Positions 30,302-39,369 are shown, counted from the first letter of the stretch. The stretch: 64,000 nucleotides of DNA from Psychrobacter sp. GP33 (GCF_014119005.1 NZ_JACGYX010000002.1:434001-498000), one strand, 5' to 3'. Translations and numbers: made by a program. Notes: a model not told the origin generated them from the sequence alone.

Positions 30302-31096
30302 ATGTCGACTTCTAACCTATTGTGGTCATCGATGACCCTCACTGCCGCCCTCGCGCTTAGTGCCTGTAGCCCATCCCAAGATGCTTCTGATGCCAATGCT
30401 GATGCTGCCAATAATGGTGCTGCGAGCAAAACCTTACGTATCGCCACCGAAGGCGCGTACCCTCCGTTTAACTATACCAATGCGGATGGCAGTCTTGCTG
30501 GCTATGATATCGATGTTGCCAATGCGTTATGCGAAGAGATGAAAGTCAAATGTGAAATTGTCGCCCAAGAGTGGGATGGCATTATTCCCGGACTGTTGGC
30601 ACAAAAATACGATGCGGTGATTGCCGGTATGTCTATCACCCCTGAGCGTCAAGAAAAAGTAGATTTCACTGAGCCGTATTTTGCCAATACCATGGTATGG
30701 CTGACCGATACCAAAGGCAGCTTTGACCCAAAAACTATTAAAAATCTTACCCTTGGTGGTCAACGGTCAACCACGCCAGGCGCGTACTTACAAGATAATT
30801 ATGAAGGTAAAGACGGCAATACCGTGCAGCTGTATGATAACTATGACAATGCCTATTTAGACCTGAAATCAGGTCGTAGTGATGCCGTCTTAGCAGAAAA
30901 AGTCTCTGCAAAATCGTGGTTAAAAGACAACCCAGCAGGCTTTGGTATCGTCGGCGATGAGATTGACAATAACGACAATATTGCCATTGCTGTTCGTAAA
31001 GGTGATCCGCTGCAAAAAGACTTTAATAAAGCAATGAGTGCCATTCGTAGCAACGGTAAGCTGGCGTTACTTGAGCAGCAAAATTTCGGTCAATAG
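30302..31096 (+). CDS. Polar amino acid binding lipoprotein, paralog 1
   Basis: Periplasmic substrate-binding lipoprotein (SBP_bac_3 fold), 264 residues. The signal peptide ends in a lipobox LSAC (Cys about 22). The mature protein opens LRIATEGAYPPFNYTNADGSLAGYD. GMSITPERQEKVDFTEPY (about 102-119) contains the Arg that binds the substrate carboxylate. The overall pattern resembles lysine/arginine/ornithine/histidine binding proteins. It is the first of three tandem paralogs feeding one importer; the substrate cannot be fixed from sequence. Confidence 0.93.
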   Translation: MSTSNLLWSSMTLTAALALSACSPSQDASDANADAANNGAASKTLRIATEGAYPPFNYTNADGSLAGYDIDVANALCEEMKVKCEIVAQEWDGIIPGLLAQKYDAVIAGMSITPERQEKVDFTEPYFANTMVWLTDTKGSFDPKTIKNLTLGGQRSTTPGAYLQDNYEGKDGNTVQLYDNYDNAYLDLKSGRSDAVLAEKVSAKSWLKDNPAGFGIVGDEIDNNDNIAIAVRKGDPLQKDFNKAMSAIRSNGKLALLEQQNFGQ

Positions 31097-31221
31097 TTTA
31101 GTGGGTCAATAGGCTATTAACCAACTGCCTTTTTTGTACATCATCTTTGGGTTAGATATATTAGGGGTCAATAATTTGCAAGTCATCTACCTGTAAATTT
31201 ACTCATAAAGGAAAAACAACC

Positions 31222-32109
31222 ATGTCAATGTCAATCACTCATAAAGCCTTGTGGCTGGCCCCGCTTAGCGCTGCAATGCTCATGCTGGCGGGCTGTAGCA
31301 ATAGCACCACACCAGCCGAAGATGGCGCAGTCGATGCCACTGATGGTAAGCAATCTACGATAAAAATCGCTACCGAATCAAGCTACAAGCCCTTTAGCTA
31401 TACCGATGCCGATGGCAAACTTATCGGCTATGAGATTGAGCTGATTGAAGCCATGTGCGCGCAAATGAAAGCAGATTGCGATATTATTTCGCAAGACTGG
31501 GACGGTCTCATTCCAGGCTTAAATGCGCAAAAATTTGATGCGATTATGGCAGGTATCTCAATTACTCCTGAGCGCCAAGAAGTAATTGAATTCTCAGACC
31601 CTTACTTTTATACCAGTATTATTTTGATTGGTAAAAAAGGTGATGATGTCAATATTGACGCTTTAAAAGGTCAGCCGGTTGCCTCACAACGTGCCACGGT
31701 TGCCTCACAATATCTACAAGATGAACATGCTGAAGCAGACATCAAACTTTATGATACCCAAGACAATGCCTATTTAGACTTAACTTCAGGTCGCGTACGC
31801 GCCATGATGTCGGATAAAGTCACCGGTATTGATTGGTTAAAAACCCCTGCTGGCAAAGATTATGAAGTCAAAGGGCAAGAAATCACCACTGATAAAGATG
31901 CTATGGGTATTGGCTTCCGTAAAGGCGATCCATTAGTGGCTAAATTTAATAAAGCCCTTGCTGAAATCCGCGCTAATGGCACCTATGATCAAATCTCTGG
32001 CAGCTATTTTGGCACCAGCTCTACCGCTGCTGCTCAAAAAGCAGTTGTGAATGGTGCAGCAGCCGAAGCAGTCGCGCAAGAAGGTACAAATGCTGAGGTA
32101 GCAAAATAA
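31222..32109 (+). CDS. Polar amino acid binding lipoprotein, paralog 2
   Basis: Binding lipoprotein of 295 residues with lipobox LAGC (Cys about 25). It opens IKIATESSYKPFSYTDADGKLIGYEIEL, and GISITPERQEVIEFSDPY carries the conserved Arg. It is the most divergent of the three around the ligand pocket (ESSYKPF where the others have EGAYxPF), so it may prefer another amino acid. A C-terminal Ala-rich extension of about 25 residues, ending VAK, is shared in style with paralog 3. The start has AAAGGA upstream. Confidence 0.92.
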   Translation: MSMSITHKALWLAPLSAAMLMLAGCSNSTTPAEDGAVDATDGKQSTIKIATESSYKPFSYTDADGKLIGYEIELIEAMCAQMKADCDIISQDWDGLIPGLNAQKFDAIMAGISITPERQEVIEFSDPYFYTSIILIGKKGDDVNIDALKGQPVASQRATVASQYLQDEHAEADIKLYDTQDNAYLDLTSGRVRAMMSDKVTGIDWLKTPAGKDYEVKGQEITTDKDAMGIGFRKGDPLVAKFNKALAEIRANGTYDQISGSYFGTSSTAAAQKAVVNGAAAEAVAQEGTNAEVAK

Positions 32110-32203
32110 AGGTAGCGCATAGCAGTCAATGGTAATCATAGCCTGCGATAGTAATTAGTTATCATGCACGCCTAATAGTTTTTAACGTAATAGACAGTCA
32201 AGG

Positions 32204-33073
32204 ATGAATATGAGTAAATTTTTAAGTCCAATTCTAGCAAGTATTGCTGTCTGTACGTTAACGCTATCAGGCTGTAATCAGTCGCAAGATGGTGCTGATA
32301 AAAAAGCTACAGATATCGCTGATAATACGTCAGCAACGGGCGAAGTACTGCGTATTGGGACAGAAGGGGCGTATGCTCCTTTTAACTATACCAATGCTGA
32401 TGGGAGCTTAGGCGGTTTTGATGTAGAGATTGCAAACGCGCTGTGTGCCGATATGAAAGTCACTTGTGAGATTACTGCGCAAGACTGGGATGGTATTATT
32501 CCCGGGCTAAAAGCAGGCAAGTATGATGCGATCATAGCCGCGATGTCGGTCACGCCTGAGCGCTCGCAGCAAGTTGCCTTTACTGATCCGTATTTTAGCA
32601 ATACGTTGGTATTTTTAGCCAAAGCAGACAGCAAATTTGACCCTGCTCAAGACAGTCATATTAATGCTAATTCTATCGCCGCTCAGCGCGCCACCATCTC
32701 TTCACAGTGGTTTGAAAAAGCGTATCCAAAAGCCGATATGAAACTGTATGATACCCTGAGCAATGCCTTTTTGGACTTAGGTTCAGAGCGCGTTGATGCG
32801 ATGGTATCTGACAAACTACCAGCCATTCAATGGCTCAATTCACCTGCAGGCGACGGTTTTATTCTTAAAGGGGCTGAGATTGATATCAATGACAATTTTG
32901 CCATTGCTGTACGCCCCGGTGACGCGCTACAGGCTAAGATTAACGATTCTTTAGCCAATATCAAAGCCAACGGCACGTACGATAAAATTAATCAAAAATA
33001 CTTTGCCGTACCTGTAGAATCAAGTCCGTCTGCCAGTGTGCAAGCTGCACCAGTCGATAGCGTTGCAAAATAG
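32204..33073 (+). CDS. Polar amino acid binding lipoprotein, paralog 3
   Basis: Binding lipoprotein of 289 residues with lipobox LSGC (Cys about 24). It opens LRIGTEGAYAPFNYTNADGSLGGFDVE, close to paralog 1, and AMSVTPERSQQVAFTDPY carries the conserved Arg. The C-terminal tail is Pro/Ser/Ala-rich and ends VAK. Spacing from paralog 2 is 94 bases with no terminator seen, so the two are probably co-transcribed. A long gap with a hairpin separates it from the permeases. Confidence 0.93.
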   Translation: MNMSKFLSPILASIAVCTLTLSGCNQSQDGADKKATDIADNTSATGEVLRIGTEGAYAPFNYTNADGSLGGFDVEIANALCADMKVTCEITAQDWDGIIPGLKAGKYDAIIAAMSVTPERSQQVAFTDPYFSNTLVFLAKADSKFDPAQDSHINANSIAAQRATISSQWFEKAYPKADMKLYDTLSNAFLDLGSERVDAMVSDKLPAIQWLNSPAGDGFILKGAEIDINDNFAIAVRPGDALQAKINDSLANIKANGTYDKINQKYFAVPVESSPSASVQAAPVDSVAK

Positions 33074-33709
33074 CCGTTAACACAGTGGTTATGGATACAG
33101 TAGTTATAAATATAGTCACCGCTATATTTAAAATCTTATTTGAGTCATCCTTGTTACTAGCCATCCATCATTTGTTCTTGTAATCAATGATGGTTAGCAG
33201 CATGACTCTGAATAAGTCACTTACCACTAGTGAAAATAATTAAAATCTGTAAAATTTTTTAACATTTACCATTAAAAAATATCAGCATAAGTCTGCTAGT
33301 TAATCCTAAATTTTCTGTTAAGTATGGGTAAAAGGTACTACATCACTTGTAGGCATCTTTTCTAATACCATGCAGTAAAAGGCTGATTTATTTGATAAAA
33401 ATGAGTCATCTGTAATAATTGACTGCCCAGTACCGTTAAATTTATGATTTTTATAGCACTTTTTAGCCCATAACAGCCTATTTCACCCCTCGTTTTGCCT
33501 GCAAGCAGTAACATGCTGCCCCATGAATATGATAAAATCACCAGTCATTTTTGCCGAGTCAATCGGTTATCCCATGATATAGATCTCATTTGTGAGAATA
33601 GCCTTGTGTGCTTGTGCCTATTGCAAACCATTATAGAGTCTATTAGCGATGCGATTTTTTTATCATTATTTCGTTAACTGACGATTATAAAGAGACTGAG
33701 TGGACAATT
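33074..33709. other. 636-base gap between the binding proteins and permeases
   Basis: The longest gene-free stretch in the window, splitting one transport system. It contains a large imperfect hairpin (33142-33208) near its left end, and no terminator with a T-run. The right part probably holds a promoter for the permease pair. A 60-codon frame at 33495-33677 has no family content and is not called. No remnant of a coding gene could be recognised by eye. Confidence 0.4.
33142..33208 (+). promoter_or_regulatory. Large imperfect hairpin after the binding-protein genes
   Basis: GAGTCAT pairs with ATGACTC at the ends, and CTAGCCATCCATCATT pairs with AATGATGGTTAG inside, with small bulges. It lacks a following T-run, so it may stabilise the 3' end of the binding-protein mRNA or limit read-through to the permeases rather than act as a simple terminator. 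Confidence 0.4.
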
Positions 33710-34429
33710 GTGTTTGATTTACAAGGATTTGGCGCGCTATTACTAAGCGGCGCAACCGTCACCATAAAACTTGCCGCGACCAGTGTTGCTATCGGTATGA
33801 TTTTAGGTCTACTTGGTGCCACAGCAAAGTTGTCTAACGTCTGGCTACTGCGTAAGATTGCGACCGTTTATACGGCAACGATGCGCGGTATTCCTGAGCT
33901 ATTATTGGTGCTCTTTATTTACTATGGCGGCTCTATGCTGCTCATGACCATTCTCAAAAAATTCGGCTATAACGATTATATTGAGATTAGTGCCTTTTGG
34001 GGCGGGGTCATGGCGCTATCGATTGCCTTTGGTGCATATGCGACCGAAATATTGCGGATGGCGATTCAAGAGATTCCCATTGGTCAAAATGAAGCTGCAC
34101 AAGCGATTGGTATGCGTCCTTTGCAGACCTTTTGGCGCATTACTTTGCCGCAAGTATGGCAGATTGCGCTACCGGGTTTGGGAAATTTGTTTTTAGTACT
34201 GTTAAAAGATACTGCCTTGGTTTCAGTCGTTGGTCTTAAAGATATTATGTATCAATCCTCGCGTGCAGCGCAGTCGACCCAGCAGCCTTTTACCTTTTAT
34301 ATGGCGGCAGCGATTATTTATTTAGGGCTGACCATGTTAATCACAGGTTTTATGATGTGGCTTGAATGGCGCGCCAATCCAGCAGCACGGTATGCCAAAA
34401 AACTAACCCATCAATCAGTTAAAGGGTAA
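33710..34429 (+). CDS. Polar amino acid ABC transporter permease (HisQ type)
   Basis: Inner-membrane permease, 239 residues with about five helices. The HAAT-family N-terminal segment (LLLSGATVTIKLAATSVAIGMILGLLGA) and the ATPase-coupling EAA loop (GQNEAAQAIGMRPLQTFWRITLPQV, about 124-148) are clear. The start is a GTG at 33710 with GAGTGGA just upstream; there is no suitable ATG. It is 12 bases from the second permease and is clearly co-transcribed with it. It should form the channel with the ATPase at 29.2 kb. Confidence 0.93.
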   Translation: MFDLQGFGALLLSGATVTIKLAATSVAIGMILGLLGATAKLSNVWLLRKIATVYTATMRGIPELLLVLFIYYGGSMLLMTILKKFGYNDYIEISAFWGGVMALSIAFGAYATEILRMAIQEIPIGQNEAAQAIGMRPLQTFWRITLPQVWQIALPGLGNLFLVLLKDTALVSVVGLKDIMYQSSRAAQSTQQPFTFYMAAAIIYLGLTMLITGFMMWLEWRANPAARYAKKLTHQSVKG

Positions 34430-34441
34430 GGGAAGCGTCTT

Positions 34442-35167
34442 ATGGATTGGAATTGGCAGGTTATTTTTGATCATATCCCAGACCTTTTGGGCGGTGCGGT
34501 ATTAACCGTACAATTAGTGGTGATATCCGGTATTGTCGGGTTATTTTTTGGACTTATTTTAGCGCAGCTGCGTTTGTCTAAAAGCTGGGCGGTACAGCTC
34601 TTACCCTTCTCTTATATTTTCTTTTTTCGGGGTACGCCGCTCTTAGTACAAATTTTCCTGATTTATTATGGTCTGGGGCAGTTTGAGTTTGTTCGTAATT
34701 CTTTCTTATGGGAGCCGGTGCTGAGTCAAGCATATTGGTGCGCCATTATTGCCTTTACTTTAAATACCAGTGCTTATTTAGCAGAGATTATTCGCGGTGC
34801 GATTCAGACCATTCCTGTGGGCGAGCTTGAAGCGGCAGACGCAATTGGTATGTCAAAGTGGCAGAAGCTCACACGTATTACCTTACCGCGCGCCTTTGGT
34901 ATCGTGATTCCGGCGTACAGCAATGAAGTGATTTTTATGCTCAAAGGTAGCGCCTTGGCATCGACGATTGCCTTAATGGATATTACTGGCGTTGCTCGTA
35001 CTATTAGTGCCCGTACTTATACCTTGATGGAATTGTTCTTTGCAGCAGGTATCGTCTATCTTTTATTATCATGGGTGATTTTGTTCAGTTTTAGACTGTT
35101 TGAAAAACGTATGAACCGCTATATGACCTATGTTCCACCTGAGGTACGTACGCCAAACGCCCTTTAG
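34442..35167 (+). CDS. Polar amino acid ABC transporter permease (HisM type)
   Basis: Second channel subunit, 241 residues, with the same architecture as its neighbour. Family features: LGGAVLTVQLVVISGIVGLFFG at the N-terminus, FFRGTPLLVQIFLIYYGLGQ (about 60-79), and the EAA coupling loop VGELEAADAIGMSKWQKLTRI. The start at 34442 follows GGGAAG closely. It is the last gene of the transporter cluster; no strong terminator hairpin follows it. Confidence 0.93.
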   Translation: MDWNWQVIFDHIPDLLGGAVLTVQLVVISGIVGLFFGLILAQLRLSKSWAVQLLPFSYIFFFRGTPLLVQIFLIYYGLGQFEFVRNSFLWEPVLSQAYWCAIIAFTLNTSAYLAEIIRGAIQTIPVGELEAADAIGMSKWQKLTRITLPRAFGIVIPAYSNEVIFMLKGSALASTIALMDITGVARTISARTYTLMELFFAAGIVYLLLSWVILFSFRLFEKRMNRYMTYVPPEVRTPNAL

Positions 35168-35442
35168 ATTGCTACTCTTTAGCCGTTATTTCTTTTCTGA
35201 TATTTCTTATCCGCTATTCATTGATACTGTTAATGAGTTTTTTATAATGGCGGATTTGACCATAATTGTATAGAATATGTTAACCATATAATTTGCTAGG
35301 GTAATGCTCTAGCGAGATGTTTTTGCGTATTGGTCTCAATACGTTCCTTTTTTGACGTCCAGGTGCTATTTATTTTCCTTATTTGTCACTGCGTCATTGT
35401 CAGTTATTTCCAACGTTGTTTTATTGAAAAAGTGGGTGAAAG

Positions 35443-37272
35443 TTGAGTGAAATTTCAAACAAAAATCTTCAAGATTATCTAGATAAAAATTTAGATACCG
35501 CATCTAACGATAATATTAATGAAAGTTTAGATGATAAACTGGATAAGAGTTTAACTGAAACTTTAGATGACAATCTGAATGAGACTTTAAGTGAACACTT
35601 AACCAAAGATTCAAGTGAGAAAAAGAAAAAGAAGAAAAAAAAGAAAGCTCAGCCGGAACCGAGTACGGATATCAGCTTTGAAAAACCAAGTAAAGCTATC
35701 ACCGTTGAAGCAGACGCTAAAGCACCACTAGGAACATCAAAAGCAGTCGAAACCATGTTTCGCAATGCTTTACGTACCGAGCTTGATTTAATCGCGCTGG
35801 CTGCGACGAAAGCCAACATCATGATTTCGCTAAACGGCATTATCATCTCTGCCCTGATGATTTCTGGGGCATTTATCTTTGTCTCATCAGCCGCATTCTT
35901 GGTGCCAGCAGGCATGTTTATGTTTACTGCTGCCGCCTCTATCTTTTTTGCCATTCTTGCTGCTTCCCCTGAAAAAGCCCATTATTTCACTGGATTTTCT
36001 AAATGGTTTAAAGCCTTAATCAAACGTGAAGCGCATTTTCGTGATTTTCGTGAGTACTTAGCGCGCGCTAATCGCTCCTCAGATGGTGAAGTCAATCTGC
36101 TGATTAATAAAGATCGTATGCAATTGACGCGCGAAGAATACTGGGAGCGTATGCAGATTTTGATGCGTGATCGCGATGAGACGTATCATTCAATGAGTGA
36201 TCAGCTGTATTGGCTTGGACAAATTGCCGCGCGTAACGGCAAGATGCTGAATATATCTTACTCTATATTTCGCTGGGGTATGCTGTTCTCGGTATTAGCG
36301 TCTATTTTCTTAAAAGCATTACTGTTCTTTTATCCGGCAGCAGGCACCGAGGTTGTACCGCAGCTTGATGCTTCAGGTTTGGGTACACTAAATGCAGTTT
36401 ATGAGCCATCTGCAGTACAGCAACTGCCTGATGGTCGCGTGTTGGTGGCTGAAGATGAAGAACAGCGGGCGATGAATATTATGACGGTTGCGCCTGATGG
36501 CAGCTTAAGTGAAAATCCGGTCGCAAGCTTGCAGCTAACACGCAGCTTTGGACGCAAGCTTAATGACGTTGAAGGTTTAACGGCTGATGATAAAGGCTTT
36601 GTCTACGCAGTGACGTCACATTCATCGGATACCAGTGGCAAACGAGATCCAACACGTGAGCAGCTACTCAGATTCCGTGTCAATGGTAATATCGCAGGCG
36701 ACGTAGCAGCGGTCACCACCTTACGTGATGAGATGGTTAAATCGCCCATACTTGATGCCGCATTTAAAGCCCGTATGAATGCCAGCGTCAACTTTGATGA
36801 GCTGGATATTGAAGGCTTGGCCTATGACAATAGCACGCGCTCCATCCTGCTCGGACTACGTACACCAATGGCAGGCAAGTCGTCTATTATCGTACCGATT
36901 GTCAACTCAGAAGCGATGTTTACTAGTAACGCGCCGCCAGTCTTCGGTCAGCCCATTTTCCTTGATTTAAATGGTGGCGGTATTCGCTCGCTGTATTTTG
37001 ATCCAGTCTTAAGTATGTTCGTCATTGCCAATGAAATCAACGATACCGCTGGCAACAAGCAAGCACAGATATGGACGTGGTCAGGCAATCCTAAAGATAA
37101 GCCGGTAAAAATAGACACCCCAGAGTTAGCGCCTTTGCAAAACATTGAAGCAGTTGATTCTATTACTATCAACGGTACTATTAAGATGGTGTTTATGGCA
37201 GATGAAGGCGATGCGAAAAAAGCCGTTCATGCCCGTTACGTCATGCTTGATTACAAGAAATTTACCGATTAA
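35443..37272 (+). CDS. Pycsar-effector-like membrane domain fused to a DUF3616 beta-propeller
   Basis: A 609-residue membrane protein. Order: an N-terminal tail with imperfect LDDxLxxxL repeats (about 12-54); nine consecutive Lys (60-68); a PycTM-like module (about 105-297) with RTELDLIALAATKANIMISL running into helix 1, a second helix (about 152-174), a cytoplasmic helical stretch containing EEYWERMQILMRDRDETYHS and a third helix (about 276-297); then a DUF3616 domain (about 315-605). The DUF3616 part shows EPSAVQQLPDGRVLVAEDEE, DVEGLTADDKGFVYAVTSHS, LDIEGLAYD, LLGLRTPM and LDLNGGGIRSL. Three helices and a Lys-rich N-terminus predict a cytoplasmic N-terminus and a periplasmic propeller. The start is a TTG at 35443, since no in-frame ATG or GTG is better. 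No nucleotide cyclase gene lies nearby. Confidence 0.85.
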   Translation: MSEISNKNLQDYLDKNLDTASNDNINESLDDKLDKSLTETLDDNLNETLSEHLTKDSSEKKKKKKKKKAQPEPSTDISFEKPSKAITVEADAKAPLGTSKAVETMFRNALRTELDLIALAATKANIMISLNGIIISALMISGAFIFVSSAAFLVPAGMFMFTAAASIFFAILAASPEKAHYFTGFSKWFKALIKREAHFRDFREYLARANRSSDGEVNLLINKDRMQLTREEYWERMQILMRDRDETYHSMSDQLYWLGQIAARNGKMLNISYSIFRWGMLFSVLASIFLKALLFFYPAAGTEVVPQLDASGLGTLNAVYEPSAVQQLPDGRVLVAEDEEQRAMNIMTVAPDGSLSENPVASLQLTRSFGRKLNDVEGLTADDKGFVYAVTSHSSDTSGKRDPTREQLLRFRVNGNIAGDVAAVTTLRDEMVKSPILDAAFKARMNASVNFDELDIEGLAYDNSTRSILLGLRTPMAGKSSIIVPIVNSEAMFTSNAPPVFGQPIFLDLNGGGIRSLYFDPVLSMFVIANEINDTAGNKQAQIWTWSGNPKDKPVKIDTPELAPLQNIEAVDSITINGTIKMVFMADEGDAKKAVHARYVMLDYKKFTD

Positions 37273-37500
37273 CTAAACTGCAAAATAAGTATAAATAGAA
37301 AGGCGTTTAATATTAAATTGCCTTTTTATCCTGCGAATTATTATTCTTTTAGTACCCAAATCGTGTTATGAGTAAGCCGATAGCAATATTTGAGACAGAA
37401 AGAATCATTAAACAGACTATTGAGTTACTTTAACGCTTATAATTTATTTCCTGAGTATCCTTAGGGCGTTTTATAATAAGTCCTATACATCATTTTTACC

Positions 37501-38559
37501 ATGAGACGCTATATGAGCCAAGCACAGTCCAAAGCAACGTCCCCTTCAGTTCTTCGCTTAGCAATACTTGCATCCCTATTGACTGCTATTGTGGTCAGTC
37601 TATTTTTATTCTTTTATCCCAGCAGTTCGGTTAATGCTGCCTCATCGCCAGCTTTGACAAAAGATGGCATGGGCAAATTTAACGATATTTACGAGCCATC
37701 AGCAACCTTGCAGCTTCCAGATGGTCGCGTACTCATCGTTGAAGATGAAGAGCATCGTGCGTTAAATATTTTAAAGATTTCAGACAATGGCAGTCTGATT
37801 GAAAATGCAGACGATAACCTAAAGCTGAGTCAAGGATTTGAGCATAAGCTTGATGACTTAGAAGGATTAACGGCAGATCATAATGGTTTTATCTATATGA
37901 CCACCTCTCATTCTTCACTAAAAAATGGCAAACGTCGCCATAATCGTGAGCAGCTGATACGTTTTCGGGTTGTAGGCGATGCAGTACAAGACATCAACAG
38001 TGTGAGAACGTTACGTGATGAATTGTCGCAGTCAAAAACATTGGTAAAAGCCATTAAAGCAAAAACGGGTCAAGAGCCTGACTTTGATACCTTGAATATC
38101 GAGGGCTTAACCTATGCTCATAAAACCGATGATTTGCTGCTAGGTTTGCGCGCCCCGATGGCAGGCGAGTCTGCTATTATCGTGCCGATTGAAAACCCAG
38201 CAGAAGTGTTTGAGAAAAATGCAGCGCCTGTATTTGGCAAGCCTATTTTCCTTAATCTAGGCGGCGGTGGTATTCGCTCTTTACACTTTAGTACTATTTT
38301 GAATAAGTTTGTGATTGCCAATGAAATTCCTGATGATAAAGGCAAAGACTTCTCAAAAATTTGGACATGGAGTGGCAACCCTAACGACGCGCCTATTCCT
38401 GTTAATTTACCTGAATTATCAGATTTGAAAAATATCGAAGGCATTGATTCAGTAAAAGTAAATGGGGTTGCCAAACTACTATTTACCGCTGATGAAGGCA
38501 ATGAGAAAAAAGAAATCGCCGCAAAATATCGTTTTGTAGATGAAGCCAAGTTTAAGTAG
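37501..38559 (+). CDS. Membrane-anchored DUF3616 beta-propeller, paralog of the upstream fusion
   Basis: A 352-residue protein that keeps only the last helix and propeller of the upstream gene. One N-terminal helix (about 18-40) ends in LFFYPSS, matching LFFYPAA of the neighbour. A DUF3616 domain follows (about 55-350) with EPSATLQLPDGRVLIVEDEE, DLEGLTADHNGFIYMTTSHS, LNIEGLTYA, LLGLRAPM and LNLGGGGIRSL. The helix probably anchors the propeller in the periplasm. It probably arose by tandem duplication. The start could be ATG 37501 or 37513. DUF3616 has no proven activity that I know of; resemblance to phytase/esterase-like propellers is only structural. Confidence 0.85.
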   Translation: MRRYMSQAQSKATSPSVLRLAILASLLTAIVVSLFLFFYPSSSVNAASSPALTKDGMGKFNDIYEPSATLQLPDGRVLIVEDEEHRALNILKISDNGSLIENADDNLKLSQGFEHKLDDLEGLTADHNGFIYMTTSHSSLKNGKRRHNREQLIRFRVVGDAVQDINSVRTLRDELSQSKTLVKAIKAKTGQEPDFDTLNIEGLTYAHKTDDLLLGLRAPMAGESAIIVPIENPAEVFEKNAAPVFGKPIFLNLGGGGIRSLHFSTILNKFVIANEIPDDKGKDFSKIWTWSGNPNDAPIPVNLPELSDLKNIEGIDSVKVNGVAKLLFTADEGNEKKEIAAKYRFVDEAKFK

Positions 38560-38623
38560 CTTATTAAGAGTAATAGAAAATTATAAATAGTCGTCCAATT
38601 AATCGTTCTAATGAGAGCCTGTT

Positions 38624-39349
38624 ATGAGCCAATCTTCACACACTCCGATTGCCGACTTGATTGTAGATAGCGTCAATATTAGTGATGAAAATGTAGTGGA
38701 TAAAGATATCAGTCACACGGCGCATCGGACGATTGGCAAAGTCGTTTGTGTGGGGCGTAACTATGCCGCTCATGCGCGTGAATTGGGTAATGAAGTACCG
38801 ACGTCACCGCTACTATTTATGAAGCCTTCTTCTTGTGTTGTTGCTGCTCAAAATACCTTGGTTCGTCCAAATCCTACTGTTTTTGGTGAAACCCATTATG
38901 AGGCAGAGCTTTGCATTCAGTTATCTGCTGACTTAAGTAACGCAACTATTGAACAGGCAAAAATTGCTATTGGTGGCGTCACTTTGGGGCTGGATTTAAC
39001 CTTACGCGATTTGCAAACCAAGCTGAAGGACAAAGGTCAGCCGTGGGAGCGTGCCAAGAGTTTTGACGGTGCGTGTGTGCTTGCAGATTGGGTTGACCCG
39101 CAAGCCTTTGGTGATTTTACGCAAGTGCGTTATCAGCTCTATATTAATGATGTGCTTAAGCAAGATGGCGATAGCGCGTTGATGCTGTTTCCGGTGTATA
39201 AATTGCTTGCTGAGATTAGTCATGCTTTTAGTTTACAAGCAGGCGATGTAATTATGACCGGTACGCCAAGCGGTGTTGGTGTCTTGCAAGCGGATGATGA
39301 GTTGCGTTTGGTATTGGATACACATGAGTGGCAAATGCGCGTCGCATAA
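38624..39349 (+). CDS. Fumarylacetoacetate hydrolase (FAH) family protein
   Basis: Cytoplasmic enzyme of the FAH superfamily, 241 residues. The C-terminal FAH fold begins at GKVVCVGRNYAAHARELGN (about 38-56) and holds LLFMKPSS, the metal-binding HYEAELCIQL (about 89-98), and MTGTPSGVGVLQ near the end. The family includes fumarylpyruvate hydrolases, acylpyruvases and oxaloacetate decarboxylases; the exact reaction cannot be decided here. An N-terminal stretch of about 35 residues looks disordered. It has its own terminator. Confidence 0.9.
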   Translation: MSQSSHTPIADLIVDSVNISDENVVDKDISHTAHRTIGKVVCVGRNYAAHARELGNEVPTSPLLFMKPSSCVVAAQNTLVRPNPTVFGETHYEAELCIQLSADLSNATIEQAKIAIGGVTLGLDLTLRDLQTKLKDKGQPWERAKSFDGACVLADWVDPQAFGDFTQVRYQLYINDVLKQDGDSALMLFPVYKLLAEISHAFSLQAGDVIMTGTPSGVGVLQADDELRLVLDTHEWQMRVA

Positions 39350-39369
39350 TAAGTCAAAAAAACACTTTT

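Noticed and set aside
35443-38559. A complete Pycsar antiphage operon
   Set aside because: No nucleotidyl cyclase gene is adjacent, so only the effector-like domain can be claimed.
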